Assembly (NCBI GenBank): GCA_963851295.1
Contig: CAWKOS010000004.1
Coordinates: 248,001 to 312,000, forward strand
Direction: 5' to 3'
Length of the DNA stretch: 64,000 bases
DNA from: JAOPZW01 sp963851295
Lineage (GTDB): Bacteria > Actinomycetota > Thermoleophilia > Solirubrobacterales > Solirubrobacteraceae
Part shown: positions 34,943 to 43,305 of the stretch, piece by piece
Layout: each line of letters opens with the position of its first letter
How positions within the stretch are numbered: the stretch's first letter is position 1
The notes under the pieces: generated by a model
The model's database searches: none
Seen by the model: the letters and a program-made list of their open reading frames with translations, nothing else
What the model was told of the DNA's origin: nothing
Made by a program: the position numbers and the translations under genes

Positions 34943-36166
34943 TCATACCGTTCGCAATGCCACGGTGGGCGGCATCCGAGACGCTCGAACGGCCGGCATC
35001 AGGCCGGCGAACGCGCCGATCAGGATGGCCGAGGCGATGCCGCCCGACCACGCTTCGACGGGGATGACGACGGCCCAGTGCTTCGTGCCGGCGTAGACGG
35101 CCGTGGCGACGATTCCGGCGAGGACGCCGACGACCCCGCCGAGGACGGCCAGGAGGATCGACTCGCCGAGGAACTGTGCGCGGATCTGGCTCCTGGTCGC
35201 GCCGAGGGCGCGGCGCAGGCCGATCTCCGAGCGGCGTTCCAGCACCGAGATGATCATGATGTTGGCCACGCCGACGGCGCCCACGATCAGGGCCACGATC
35301 CCGAGCCCGAGGAAGAGGCTGTCGAAGGCTCCGGCCGCGGCGGCGCGTGCGGTGAGCACGTCGGAGGGCTGGCTGACGTTGACCTCGTCTGGTGCCTCGG
35401 GGTTGGCGGTCGGCGCGAGCAGCGATTGCACCGCGGCCTCGTGACCGGTGGCGGTGCGCACGTAGATCGTGCTCGGCGGACCGGCCTTCTGCTCGCCGCG
35501 GGCGATGCTGACGTAGCCGAGGTACCTCTGGGCGGCGGGGTAGCCGACGAGGGCGCTGGTGTCGATGTCGGTCGCCAGCGGCGAGGGCTGCAGGATGCCC
35601 GCGACGTTGAACCACTGACCTCCCAGCCACATCCGTTGATCGGCGTGGAGGCGGTCGATGCCCAGGCGCCGGGCGGCGACCGAGCCGAGTACGGCGACCG
35701 GCTCGCGGGCGGTGGCGGCGTTGAGCCAGGAGCCGCGGGCGATGCCGGTGTTGAGGACGGACAGCAGGTTCAGGCTGGTGGCTCGCACCTGCAGGCCGCC
35801 GCTGTTGGCCGCCGGGATCAGCGAGCTGCGGTAGACCCTCTCGTTCTTCATCAGGCCGGTGTGCGCCAGCAGCTGGACGTGGTCGAGGAGGGTGATCCGC
35901 CAGGGCGCTTCGAGCGGCAGCTCCGCCGGCTCCCCGGTGAGACTCTGCCCGGCCTCGACGGTCAGGAGGTTCGTGCCGAGCCGGTCGATCTCGGCGAGCA
36001 GGCCGGCCTGCGAGGAGGAGGAGAGCCCGAGGACCGCCACGATCGCTGCCGTGCCGATCGCGATCCCGAGCGCGGACAGCGCGGCGCGCAGCGGCCGGGC
36101 GCGAAGCCCGACGCTCGCCACCCGCAGCCCGTCGCGCGGCGACAGCCGTCCGGCCGTGGCGCTCAT
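34943..36166 (-). CDS. MacB/FtsX-family ABC transporter permease
   Basis: The 407-residue product has one N-terminal membrane helix (RAALSALGIAIGTAAIVAVLG), a large extracytoplasmic domain (about 55-270) and three C-terminal helices (LGIVALIVGAVGVANIMIIS, ILLAVLGGVVGVLAGIVATAVY and a third near the end), the MacB layout. The cytoplasmic motif ERRSEIGLRRALGATRSQI between helices is diagnostic. It is encoded last in an operon with its ATPase and adaptor. It probably works by mechanotransmission, exporting or acting on an envelope substrate that cannot be named. Confidence 0.88.
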   Translation of the reverse strand: MSATAGRLSPRDGLRVASVGLRARPLRAALSALGIAIGTAAIVAVLGLSSSSQAGLLAEIDRLGTNLLTVEAGQSLTGEPAELPLEAPWRITLLDHVQLLAHTGLMKNERVYRSSLIPAANSGGLQVRATSLNLLSVLNTGIARGSWLNAATAREPVAVLGSVAARRLGIDRLHADQRMWLGGQWFNVAGILQPSPLATDIDTSALVGYPAAQRYLGYVSIARGEQKAGPPSTIYVRTATGHEAAVQSLLAPTANPEAPDEVNVSQPSDVLTARAAAAGAFDSLFLGLGIVALIVGAVGVANIMIISVLERRSEIGLRRALGATRSQIRAQFLGESILLAVLGGVVGVLAGIVATAVYAGTKHWAVVIPVEAWSGGIASAILIGAFAGLMPAVRASRMPPTVALRTV

Positions 36167-36861
36167 GCCGCGGCTCCGACGTCGGAGACCACCTGGCCGT
36201 CCAGCATCCGGATCCGGCGGGGCAGCTGGTCGGCGAGGCCGGCGTCGTGCGTGATCATGAGGATGGTGGCGCCGGCGCCGTTGAGCTCGCGGATGAGCTC
36301 CATGATCGACGCGCCGGTGGCGCTGTCGAGGTTCCCGGTCGGCTCGTCGGCCAGCACGATCGCCGGACGCCCGACGAAGGCCCGGGCGATCGCCACCCGC
36401 TGGCGCTCGCCGCCGGAGAGCTTGGTCGGCTTGAAGCTCGCGCGCGCGGCGAGGCCGACCCGTTCGAGCGCCTCATCGGCGCGCCGGTAGCGCTCGGACA
36501 ATGACCCGCCCGCCCCGCCGGCGTAGAGCAACCCGTCGGCGACGTTCTCACGCACCGTTGCGTGTTCGGCCAGGAAGAACTGCTGGAAGACGAACCCGAT
36601 CTGCCGGGCGCGCAGCTGCGACAGCGCGCGGTCCTCCAGCTGCGCGGCGTCGACTCCGCCGACGCGGACCACGCCGCTGGTAGGTCGCTCCAGCGTCCCG
36701 ATGATGTGCAGGAGCGTGGACTTGCCCGACCCCGACGGTCCGACGATCGCCACCAGCTCGCTCCGCTGCACCGAGAAGGACACCCCGCGCAGGGCGGGCA
36801 CCGGCGGCTGCTCACCGTAGACCTTGGTCACCGCGTCCAACTCCAGAACGGTGCTGCTCAC
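36163..36861 (-). CDS. MacB/LolD-type ABC transporter ATP-binding protein
   Basis: The 232-residue ATPase has Walker A GPSGSGKSTL, the family-specific HIIGTLERPTSG, Q loop FVFQQFFLAEHATVRENV, signature LSGGERQRVAIARA and Walker B IVLADEPTGNLDS. It overlaps the permease gene by 4 bp (start/stop) and the adaptor gene by 4 bp, so translation is coupled. It powers the MacB-like permease encoded next. Confidence 0.92.
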   Translation of the reverse strand: MSSTVLELDAVTKVYGEQPPVPALRGVSFSVQRSELVAIVGPSGSGKSTLLHIIGTLERPTSGVVRVGGVDAAQLEDRALSQLRARQIGFVFQQFFLAEHATVRENVADGLLYAGGAGGSLSERYRRADEALERVGLAARASFKPTKLSGGERQRVAIARAFVGRPAIVLADEPTGNLDSATGASIMELIRELNGAGATILMITHDAGLADQLPRRIRMLDGQVVSDVGAAA

Positions 36862-37925
36862 AACGACGGCACCACCACGCGGTCGCCCGCGCGCAGGTTG
36901 CCTTCGACCTGGACCCGGCCGTCGGCGGTGTCGAACAGGCCGACCTGCACGGCGACCAGGTCGCGTTGCTCGCCGGCGCGGACCACCTCGACCGCGAACC
37001 CGCCGCCGGACCTGCCGACCAGCGCCGTGACCGGAACGCTCAGGGCGCTCGCCACCCCCGCGGTGGCGATGTCCACTCCGACCGGGGCCTTGTCGAGCCC
37101 GCGGGCCTTGCCGGGGTGGTCGAGGCCGATGTAGGTGGAGATGGTCGCGTCCGCGGCGCTGGCGCCCTGCCCGGCCGGTGCCTCGGCGACCCGTCCGAAC
37201 CCGTCGACCTTCCCCGTCACCGTCGTGTTGCCCGGCAGCGTGATCTGCGCGCGATCGCCCCGCTTGACCTGACCCTGCTCCGACGGATCGAGGTTCACCT
37301 GAACGTGGAGCGTGTCGGAGGTCGCGTTCAGCGCCTGCGCACCCGGCAGCGCGGGTCCGCCGAGTTGGCCGCTGACCTTGGCGATCCGCACCGCCTCGGG
37401 CAGGAACACCGCATCACCGACGCCAAGCGCGCCGGTCACATGAACGCCCTTGCGGCGCTGGAGCGCCCTCAGCGCGTTCTCTGTCTTCGATGTGAAGGCA
37501 CCGCCGGCGCCGCCCACGTGCAGGCCGCGGTTGAGCTGACGGACGTCGTTGCCCACGGCGCCCTTGCGCAGGTCGCGGTAGGCCGGGACCGTGCCACACA
37601 ACAGCAGCACCGGCTTGTCGTCCACCCGATACAGCACATCGCCGCAGTCGACCTCGTCTCCCGGCGCCGGCAGCTCGGTGTAGGTCCCGCGGGCGTGGTT
37701 GATCGCGGAGAACGGCGAGCCGTCCGGCCGCGCCCGGTACGTCAGGGTCCCGTCCTGGGAGACCGCGGCCGACAGCTTGCCCTTCTGCACCGGCGCGGTG
37801 CTCGCCGACGCCGCCTGGGCGGTCGCGGTCGCCTGCTCGCCACCGGACAGCACGACCACCGCGCCGGTGGCGGCCACGGCAGCCAGGACGGCCGCGCCCG
37901 TCAGCACCCAGCCCTTCCGCCTCAC
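36858..37925 (-). CDS. Membrane-anchored adaptor protein with peptidoglycan-binding domain
   Basis: The 355-residue product (GTG start, overlapping the previous stop) has an N-terminal membrane helix (VLTGAAVLAAVAATGAVVVLS). It contains a lipoyl/HlyD-like segment (YTELPAPGDEVDCGDVLYRV), an inserted PG_binding_1 domain (GNDVRQLNRGLHVGG, ENALRALQRRKGV) and C-terminal beta domains ending VEGNLRAGDRVVVP. This is the actinobacterial type of MacA-like adaptor, which links a MacB-like pump to the cell wall in a monoderm. Confidence 0.85.
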   Translation of the reverse strand: MRRKGWVLTGAAVLAAVAATGAVVVLSGGEQATATAQAASASTAPVQKGKLSAAVSQDGTLTYRARPDGSPFSAINHARGTYTELPAPGDEVDCGDVLYRVDDKPVLLLCGTVPAYRDLRKGAVGNDVRQLNRGLHVGGAGGAFTSKTENALRALQRRKGVHVTGALGVGDAVFLPEAVRIAKVSGQLGGPALPGAQALNATSDTLHVQVNLDPSEQGQVKRGDRAQITLPGNTTVTGKVDGFGRVAEAPAGQGASAADATISTYIGLDHPGKARGLDKAPVGVDIATAGVASALSVPVTALVGRSGGGFAVEVVRAGEQRDLVAVQVGLFDTADGRVQVEGNLRAGDRVVVPSL

Positions 37926-38464
37926 CCCTGGCCCCCCGCTGCCAGTCCCAAGATCGAGCGGCACCTGTGCGTCGCGGCGTTGAGGATGGTCATGCCACCG
38001 GGCTTGTTCGACGAGGGGATGTGAGTCGTGTCGATGAGGGGCTCGCCATTGGCGGGGTCCGGGAAGTCCTTCACGCCGTTCTCGCGCACGCACTCGGCGA
38101 ACCGGAGCGCCGCCGACTGCTGCTTCGGGCTCCGCTTTCCACTGAAGGCGCCCGGTGGCGCCAGGTCCTTGCACGCGTCGACCGCCTTCCTCCACACCGC
38201 CGGGCTCACGTCGATCCCGAAGGCGAAGTCGCCCTTCGCGTCCGGGTCGGGGAAGTGGGGGACGCCGTGCGCCCGAATGCACTCGGCGAGCTTCACCGCC
38301 TTGTCCTGAGCGGTGGCCTTCTTGGTGGCGGCCGTGTCAGCGCTGCCGGCGGTGCCGTTGCTGCTGGTGGCGGCGGTCTCGGAAGCTGCGTTCGAGCCAC
38401 AGCCCGCGCTGATCAGGGCGACCATCGCAAGGGCGGCCAGCGGCCGTCGGTTTCTCCTGGTCAT
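37922..38464 (-). CDS. Lipoprotein with repeated AECxRxxGVxxFPDP motifs
   Basis: The 180-residue product starts MTRRNRRPLAALAMVALISAGCGSN, with a lipobox ending at C22. It has two copies of an unusual motif, LAECIRAHGVPHFPDPDAKG and FAECVRENGVKDFPDPANGE, each followed by a further Cys (DACKDL, THRCRSIL). This motif is common in exported proteins of Streptomyces and other actinobacteria, with no known function. The 4-bp overlaps with both neighbours tie it to the adaptor, ABC and VanY genes. Confidence 0.75.
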   Translation of the reverse strand: MTRRNRRPLAALAMVALISAGCGSNAASETAATSSNGTAGSADTAATKKATAQDKAVKLAECIRAHGVPHFPDPDAKGDFAFGIDVSPAVWRKAVDACKDLAPPGAFSGKRSPKQQSAALRFAECVRENGVKDFPDPANGEPLIDTTHIPSSNKPGGMTILNAATHRCRSILGLAAGGQG

Positions 38465-39126
38465 CGCTGCATCCTTGGATCGTGGGTGGGGTCGGCGTAC
38501 ATGGCCGGGCAACCGCGGTCGACCGCCTCCGGGCGCAGCTCGTAGTGCCAGGGCTCGTTGCCGTAGATCTGGCAGAGCCCATAGGCGGCGCCGTGTGCGG
38601 ACAGCCACTGCGTGGCGTCGGCGGGTCCGAGGTCGACCGCGTGCCCCGACACGTGAGGAGACGTGGTGCCGGTGGCCACCCACCGGGCAGCCTCCGCTTC
38701 TGAGCCGTACTTCGCGACGGCCTGACGGCGGAGTTGCTCCTCGTAGGCCGGGGAACGCCAGCCGCTGTTGACGACGAACCTGACGCCGTCGTCTGCGGCA
38801 TCGGTCGCGGCATGGTGCAGGGCGCCGAGGAGCGCCGGCTCGAGCTTGGCGACGCCCGGAACCTCGTCGTCGAAGACCGTCGTGCCGTCGGGGACGGCGC
38901 CGTCGGCCTCGCCGAGCGCACCGCGGTGCTCGCTGCGAAGACCGCGGTGCTCGCTGCGAGGGACGTCGACGGGTGGTGCGGCCGTCGAGGACGAGGACGC
39001 CAGCGACTGGTAGCCGACGGCGATCGCCGCGATGACGACGAGCACGCCGGCGACACGGATCCTGCGAATCCGAATCCGACGGGTCGTTGTTCGTGCCGGT
39101 TCGCTGTAGGTCACGCCTCCAGTCAA
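38461..39126 (-). CDS. VanY-type D-alanyl-D-alanine carboxypeptidase (M15B)
   Basis: The 221-residue product has a membrane anchor (VAGVLVVIAAIAVGYQSLA) and an M15B domain with VVNSGWRSPAYEEQL, SPHVSGHAVDLGP (zinc ligands H and D) and EPWHYELRP (catalytic Glu and third His ligand). It trims the terminal D-Ala from peptidoglycan stem peptides. The stalk contains a 21-bp tandem duplication giving RSEHRGLRSEHRG. It is the first gene of the envelope operon and diverges from the two-component genes, 75 bp apart. Confidence 0.9.
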   Translation of the reverse strand: MTGGVTYSEPARTTTRRIRIRRIRVAGVLVVIAAIAVGYQSLASSSSTAAPPVDVPRSEHRGLRSEHRGALGEADGAVPDGTTVFDDEVPGVAKLEPALLGALHHAATDAADDGVRFVVNSGWRSPAYEEQLRRQAVAKYGSEAEAARWVATGTTSPHVSGHAVDLGPADATQWLSAHGAAYGLCQIYGNEPWHYELRPEAVDRGCPAMYADPTHDPRMQR

Positions 39127-39160
39127 GGCAGCGTGGCGTTGCCGGCACGTATGGGGTTTT

Positions 39161-39179
39161 CGATACGCCGACGATATGC
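39161..39179 (+). promoter_or_regulatory. Candidate OmpR-type direct-repeat site
   Basis: CGATACGC (39161-39168) and CGATATGC (39172-39179) are direct repeats with an 11-bp period, the spacing used by OmpR-type dimers. They lie in the 75-bp gap between vanY and the response regulator gene, so the regulator could control both. Confidence 0.38.
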
Positions 39180-39201
39180 GCCGCTTCGCTAGCTTCGGAG
39201 C

Positions 39202-39889
<688 letters not shown>

Positions 39890-39897
<8 letters not shown>

Positions 39898-40975
39898 AGC
39901 TCCTGGCTTGAGCGTTCGACTCAAGCTCACCCTCAGCTATGCCGGTTTTCTCTTGCTCGCCGGAGCCGTGCTGCTCGCCGCCGGGTACTTCTCCCTTTCG
40001 CGTGGTGTGCACCCCGGCGTGATTTTCATAGTCCGCAGCCACGCCGACCTCCTGCGCAATTTCGCTCCGATCGCGGCCATCGTGATGGCGTTCCTGCTGG
40101 TCTTCGGTCTGCTGGGAGGATGGTTTCTGGCCGGTCGTATGCTCGCGCCGCTGACGAGCATCACGGACGCCACGCGCATCGCCGCGACCGGATCGCTCTC
40201 GCACCGAATCCTGCTCCCGGGCCGGAGCGACGAGTTCCGCGAGCTCGCCGACGCCTTCGACACCATGCTCGCGCGCCTCGAAGCGCAGGTCGCCGAACAG
40301 CAGAGATTTGCGGCCAATGCCTCCCACGAGCTGCGCACGCCACTGGCCGTCACGCAGACGCTCCTCGACGTGGCCCGCAAGGATCCGAGCCGCGACAACG
40401 GCGAGCTTGTCGACCGCCTCCACGCCGTCAACACCCGAGCGATCGACCTCACCGAAGCGTTGCTCGTGCTCAGCCGCGCCGATCGGCGGTCCTTCGCCCG
40501 CGAGCACGTCGACCTCTCCCTCTTAGCGGAAGAAGCCACGGAGACGCTCCTCCCGCTCGCAGAAGAACGCGGCATCGCCATCGAGACCTCCGGGCCGGAG
40601 GCCCCCACGATCGGCTCAGACGCGCTCCTGCTGCAGTTGACCACGAACCTCGTGCACAACGCGATCGCCCACAATCTGTCCGACCAGGGCACCGTGTGGG
40701 TCACCACGAGCGTTCACCCGGAGCACGTGGTGCTCACTGTCGAGAACACCGGCGAGAAGCTCACCCCACAGTTGGTCTCCACGCTTGCCGAGCCGTTTCA
40801 GCGCGGCAGCAGACGCATACGCACCGACCACACAGGCGTCGGCCTCGGCCTGGCGATCGTCAACAGCATCAGCCAGGCACACGACGGGACCCTCACCCTC
40901 ACCCCTCGGTCCGCCGGTGGGCTCCGCGTCACCGTGCAACTCCCCGCCGCGCCGCCGCACACCGATGCTGCTTGA
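39890..40975 (+). CDS. Sensor histidine kinase (HAMP, HisKA, HATPase)
   Basis: The 361-residue product (GTG start overlapping the regulator gene) has two membrane helices (SYAGFLLLAGAVLLAAGYF and PIAAIVMAFLLVFGLLGGWF) with a short loop between. A HAMP linker, the H-box FAANASHELRTPLAVTQ, the N-box LVHNAIAHN and the G-boxes TGVGLGLAIV follow. The sensing loop is only about 30 residues, so it probably senses a signal in or at the membrane, as in antibiotic-sensing kinases beside ABC exporters. The system pairs with the adjacent regulator. Confidence 0.92.
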
Positions 40976-41022
40976 TCTCCGCGCCGTACCCCGGTACGCT
41001 AATTATCTAGTTACCTAGATAA
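40972..41022 (+). promoter_or_regulatory. Promoter and perfect palindromic operator of the GntR-ABC operon
   Basis: TTGATC (40972-40977) and TACGCT (40995-41000) are spaced by 17 bases. Directly downstream, TTATCTAG (41003-41010) and CTAGATAA (41015-41022) form a perfect inverted repeat with spacer TTAC, covering the expected transcription start. This is the natural binding site for the GntR protein encoded at 41031. The -35 overlaps the stop codon of the kinase gene. Confidence 0.65.
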
Positions 41023-41030
41023 AGGGCGAA

Positions 41031-41423
41031 ATGATCGAGTTCCACCTGGAAGCGCGATCGGGCGTGCCGACCTATCTCCAGATCGTCCAGCAGGTCAGGC
41101 AGGCGATCCGGCTCGGGGTCCTGCGCCCCGACGACCAGCTGCCGACGGTCAAGGAGGTCGTCAGCAACCTCGCGATCAATCCGAACACGGTGCTGAAGGC
41201 CTATCGCGAGCTCGACGCCGAGGGCCTCGTCGAGGGACGGCGCGGGGTGGGCACCTTCGTCGCCGGCGACGTCGCCCCGCTGCCCGCCGACGACCTGTCG
41301 GCTCTCCGGCCGGCGCTGCAGCGCTGGATCACGCGAGCGCGGGCCGCCGGCCTCGACGACGACAACATCGCCGCGCTGTTCGCCGACACGCTGCGCCCGC
41401 CGGCCGTCTCGAGGGTCGCATGA
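41031..41423 (+). CDS. GntR-family regulator, YtrA subfamily
   Basis: The 130-residue product is short, as in the YtrA branch. A winged helix-turn-helix (about 10-75, YLQIVQQVRQAIRLGVLRPD, then NLAINPNTVLKAYRELDAEG) is followed by only a small helical C-terminus. YtrA proteins repress their own ABC-transporter operons and respond to cell-wall-active compounds. The next gene starts at an overlapping ATGA, and a perfect palindrome lies just upstream. Confidence 0.88.
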   Translation: MIEFHLEARSGVPTYLQIVQQVRQAIRLGVLRPDDQLPTVKEVVSNLAINPNTVLKAYRELDAEGLVEGRRGVGTFVAGDVAPLPADDLSALRPALQRWITRARAAGLDDDNIAALFADTLRPPAVSRVA

Positions 41424-42316
41424 GCGCGCCCCTCGCCCTCCGCGCCGACGGCCTCGGCAAGCGCTACGGCTCCAAGTGGGCCCTTCAGGACTGCACGCTC
41501 GAGATCCCGGCCGGCTCGGTGACCGCGCTCGTCGGCCCCAACGGCGCCGGCAAGACGACGCTCCTGCAGCTCGCCGTCGGCCTGAGCAGGCCGAGCACGG
41601 GGACCGTGGAGGTGCTCGGGCACTCGCCCCAGCGCGACGCGCGGACCGTCCTTCCCCGGATCGGCTTCGTCGCCCAGGAGCACCCGCTGCACCGCGGCTT
41701 CACCGTCGCCGAGACGCTGAAGCTCGGACGCATGCTCAACCCGCGCTGGGACGACGCGATCGCCTCGGACCGCATCGAGCGACTGGGGCTGCCGCTGGAC
41801 CTCAGCGTGGCCAAGCTCTCCGGCGGACAGCAGGCCCAGGTCGCCCTCACGCTCGCGCTCGCCAAGCGGCCCGAGCTGCTGCTGCTCGACGAGCCGATCG
41901 CATCGCTCGACCCGCTTGCGCGGCGCGAGTTCCTCAACTCGCTCATGGAGGGCGTGATGGAGACCGGCGTCACCGTCGTGCTCTCGTCGCACATCGTCGC
42001 CGACCTCGAGCGCGTGTGCGACCACCTGGTGATCCTGTCGCACGCCCGCGCCCTGCTGGGCGCGCCGATCGAGGAGATCGTCGCCGGCCACCGGCTCCTC
42101 ACCGGCCCACGCAACGACGAGGCGGCCGTCGCGCGCGTGCACCAGGTGATCCGCGAGAGCCACACCGAGCGTCAGACGACGCTCCTCGTGCGCGCCAACG
42201 GACACGTCTACGACTCGTGCTGGGAGCTGCACGAGGTCGACCTGGAGGAGATCGTGCTCGCCTACCTCGGCTACGGCACGAACCACGTCGCGCACCGAGA
42301 GGCGGTGGCCGGATGA
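41420..42316 (+). CDS. ABC transporter ATP-binding protein (YtrB-like)
   Basis: The 298-residue ATPase has Walker A GPNGAGKTTL, Q loop FVAQEHPLHRGFTV, signature LSGGQQAQVALTLAL, Walker B LLLLDEPIASLDP and H-loop SSHIVADLERV. About 70 extra residues at the C-terminus follow the core, as in YtrB/CcmA-type exporters. Overlaps of 4 bp on each side couple it to the GntR regulator and the permease. Confidence 0.92.
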   Translation: MSAPLALRADGLGKRYGSKWALQDCTLEIPAGSVTALVGPNGAGKTTLLQLAVGLSRPSTGTVEVLGHSPQRDARTVLPRIGFVAQEHPLHRGFTVAETLKLGRMLNPRWDDAIASDRIERLGLPLDLSVAKLSGGQQAQVALTLALAKRPELLLLDEPIASLDPLARREFLNSLMEGVMETGVTVVLSSHIVADLERVCDHLVILSHARALLGAPIEEIVAGHRLLTGPRNDEAAVARVHQVIRESHTERQTTLLVRANGHVYDSCWELHEVDLEEIVLAYLGYGTNHVAHREAVAG

Positions 42317-43230
42317 TCTGGGTCGGTTGGCGTCAGCAGCGCACCGAGGCGGCGATCGCCGCGGCGATCCTCGCGTTGCTCGCGGCGGTCCTCGTCCCCA
42401 CCGGGCTGCAGATGGCGTCCGCCTACCACCACGACGGCCTGTCGGCGTGCACCGGCGCCTCGTCGTTCGAGGGAGCGTGCGGCCAGGCGGTCGGGGCGTT
42501 CTTCGCGCGCTTCGACCAGATCGGCAACTTCATCGCCTGGCTGACGCTGGTCCCGGGGATCATCGGGGTCCTCCTCGCCGCGCCTTTGCTCGTCCAGCTC
42601 GAGCAGGGGACCTATCGCCTGGACTGGACGCAGAGCATCACGCGCGGGCGCTGGATCGCCGGCAAGCTCGGCCTGGCCATCGGCGCGGCGCTCGTCGCCT
42701 CAGTGGCCCTCACGCTCCTGATCACCTGGTGGCGCGCGCCCTTCGTCCACCTCCAGGGACGGATGGACAACAGCGTGTTCGACTCCGAGGGCATCGTCGT
42801 GTTCGGCTACACGCTGTTCGCGCTGGGCCTGGCCGCGGTCGTCGGCGTGATCTGGCGCCGCGCCGTACCCGCGCTCGTCGTTGGCTTCGTCGGGTACTTC
42901 GCCGCGCGCCTGTTCGTCGACACGTGGCTGCGCCAGCGCCTCATCGACCCACTGACCATCACCTGGAAGGACACGGGCCGCGAGCCGGCCGCGCTACACA
43001 ACGCCTGGGTGCTCAGCGAAGGCCCGGTCGGCCAGGCCGGCCACCCCCTCGCCGTGACCGCCCCGGGCGCCAAGCAGGCCGCGAACGCCATCCCCACCCC
43101 GTTCGAGGCCGTCTACCACCCGGCGAGCCACTTCTGGCCGCTTCAGATCATCGAGACGGCGCTGTTCGGCGGCATCGCGCTGGCCCTCCTCGCGTTCGCC
43201 GCGTGGTGGATCCACGAGCGCATCGCCTAG
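42313..43230 (+). CDS. ABC transporter permease
   Basis: The 305-residue membrane protein has about six hydrophobic segments (AAIAAAILALLAAVLVPTG, WLTLVPGIIGVLLAAPLLV, IGAALVASVALTLLITWW and later ones) and an extracellular loop with two cysteines (SACTGASSFEGACG). The motif GTYRLDWTQSITRGRWIAGK after the second helix is seen in ABC-2-type permeases of actinobacteria. It pairs with the preceding ATPase; the substrate is unknown, perhaps an antimicrobial compound given the YtrA-type regulator. Confidence 0.8.
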   Translation: MIWVGWRQQRTEAAIAAAILALLAAVLVPTGLQMASAYHHDGLSACTGASSFEGACGQAVGAFFARFDQIGNFIAWLTLVPGIIGVLLAAPLLVQLEQGTYRLDWTQSITRGRWIAGKLGLAIGAALVASVALTLLITWWRAPFVHLQGRMDNSVFDSEGIVVFGYTLFALGLAAVVGVIWRRAVPALVVGFVGYFAARLFVDTWLRQRLIDPLTITWKDTGREPAALHNAWVLSEGPVGQAGHPLAVTAPGAKQAANAIPTPFEAVYHPASHFWPLQIIETALFGGIALALLAFAAWWIHERIA

Positions 43231-43238
43231 ACGGGCCC

Positions 43239-43288
43239 TTGACATCAGACAGCGGTGTCTGGTTTTATAGTCCAGACACCACTGTCTG
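43239..43288 (+). promoter_or_regulatory. Promoter of the MFS gene with two palindromic TetR operators
   Basis: TTGACA (43239-43244) precedes a -10-like TTTTAT/TATAGT at 43263-43271. Two palindromes, CAGACA-GCGG-TGTCTG (43246-43261) and CAGACA-CCAC-TGTCTG (43273-43288), flank the -10, their centres 27 bp apart. A half site, CATCAGACAGC, recurs at about 44847 in the first codons of the tetR gene. Binding would occlude the promoter. Confidence 0.65.
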
Positions 43289-43305
43289 ACTTAGATTGGA
43301 AGCCG

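Noticed and set aside
38928..38970. 21-bp tandem repeat as a mobile-element or regulatory signal
   Set aside because: It is an in-frame duplication in the VanY stalk (RSEHRGLRSEHRG) and needs no other explanation.
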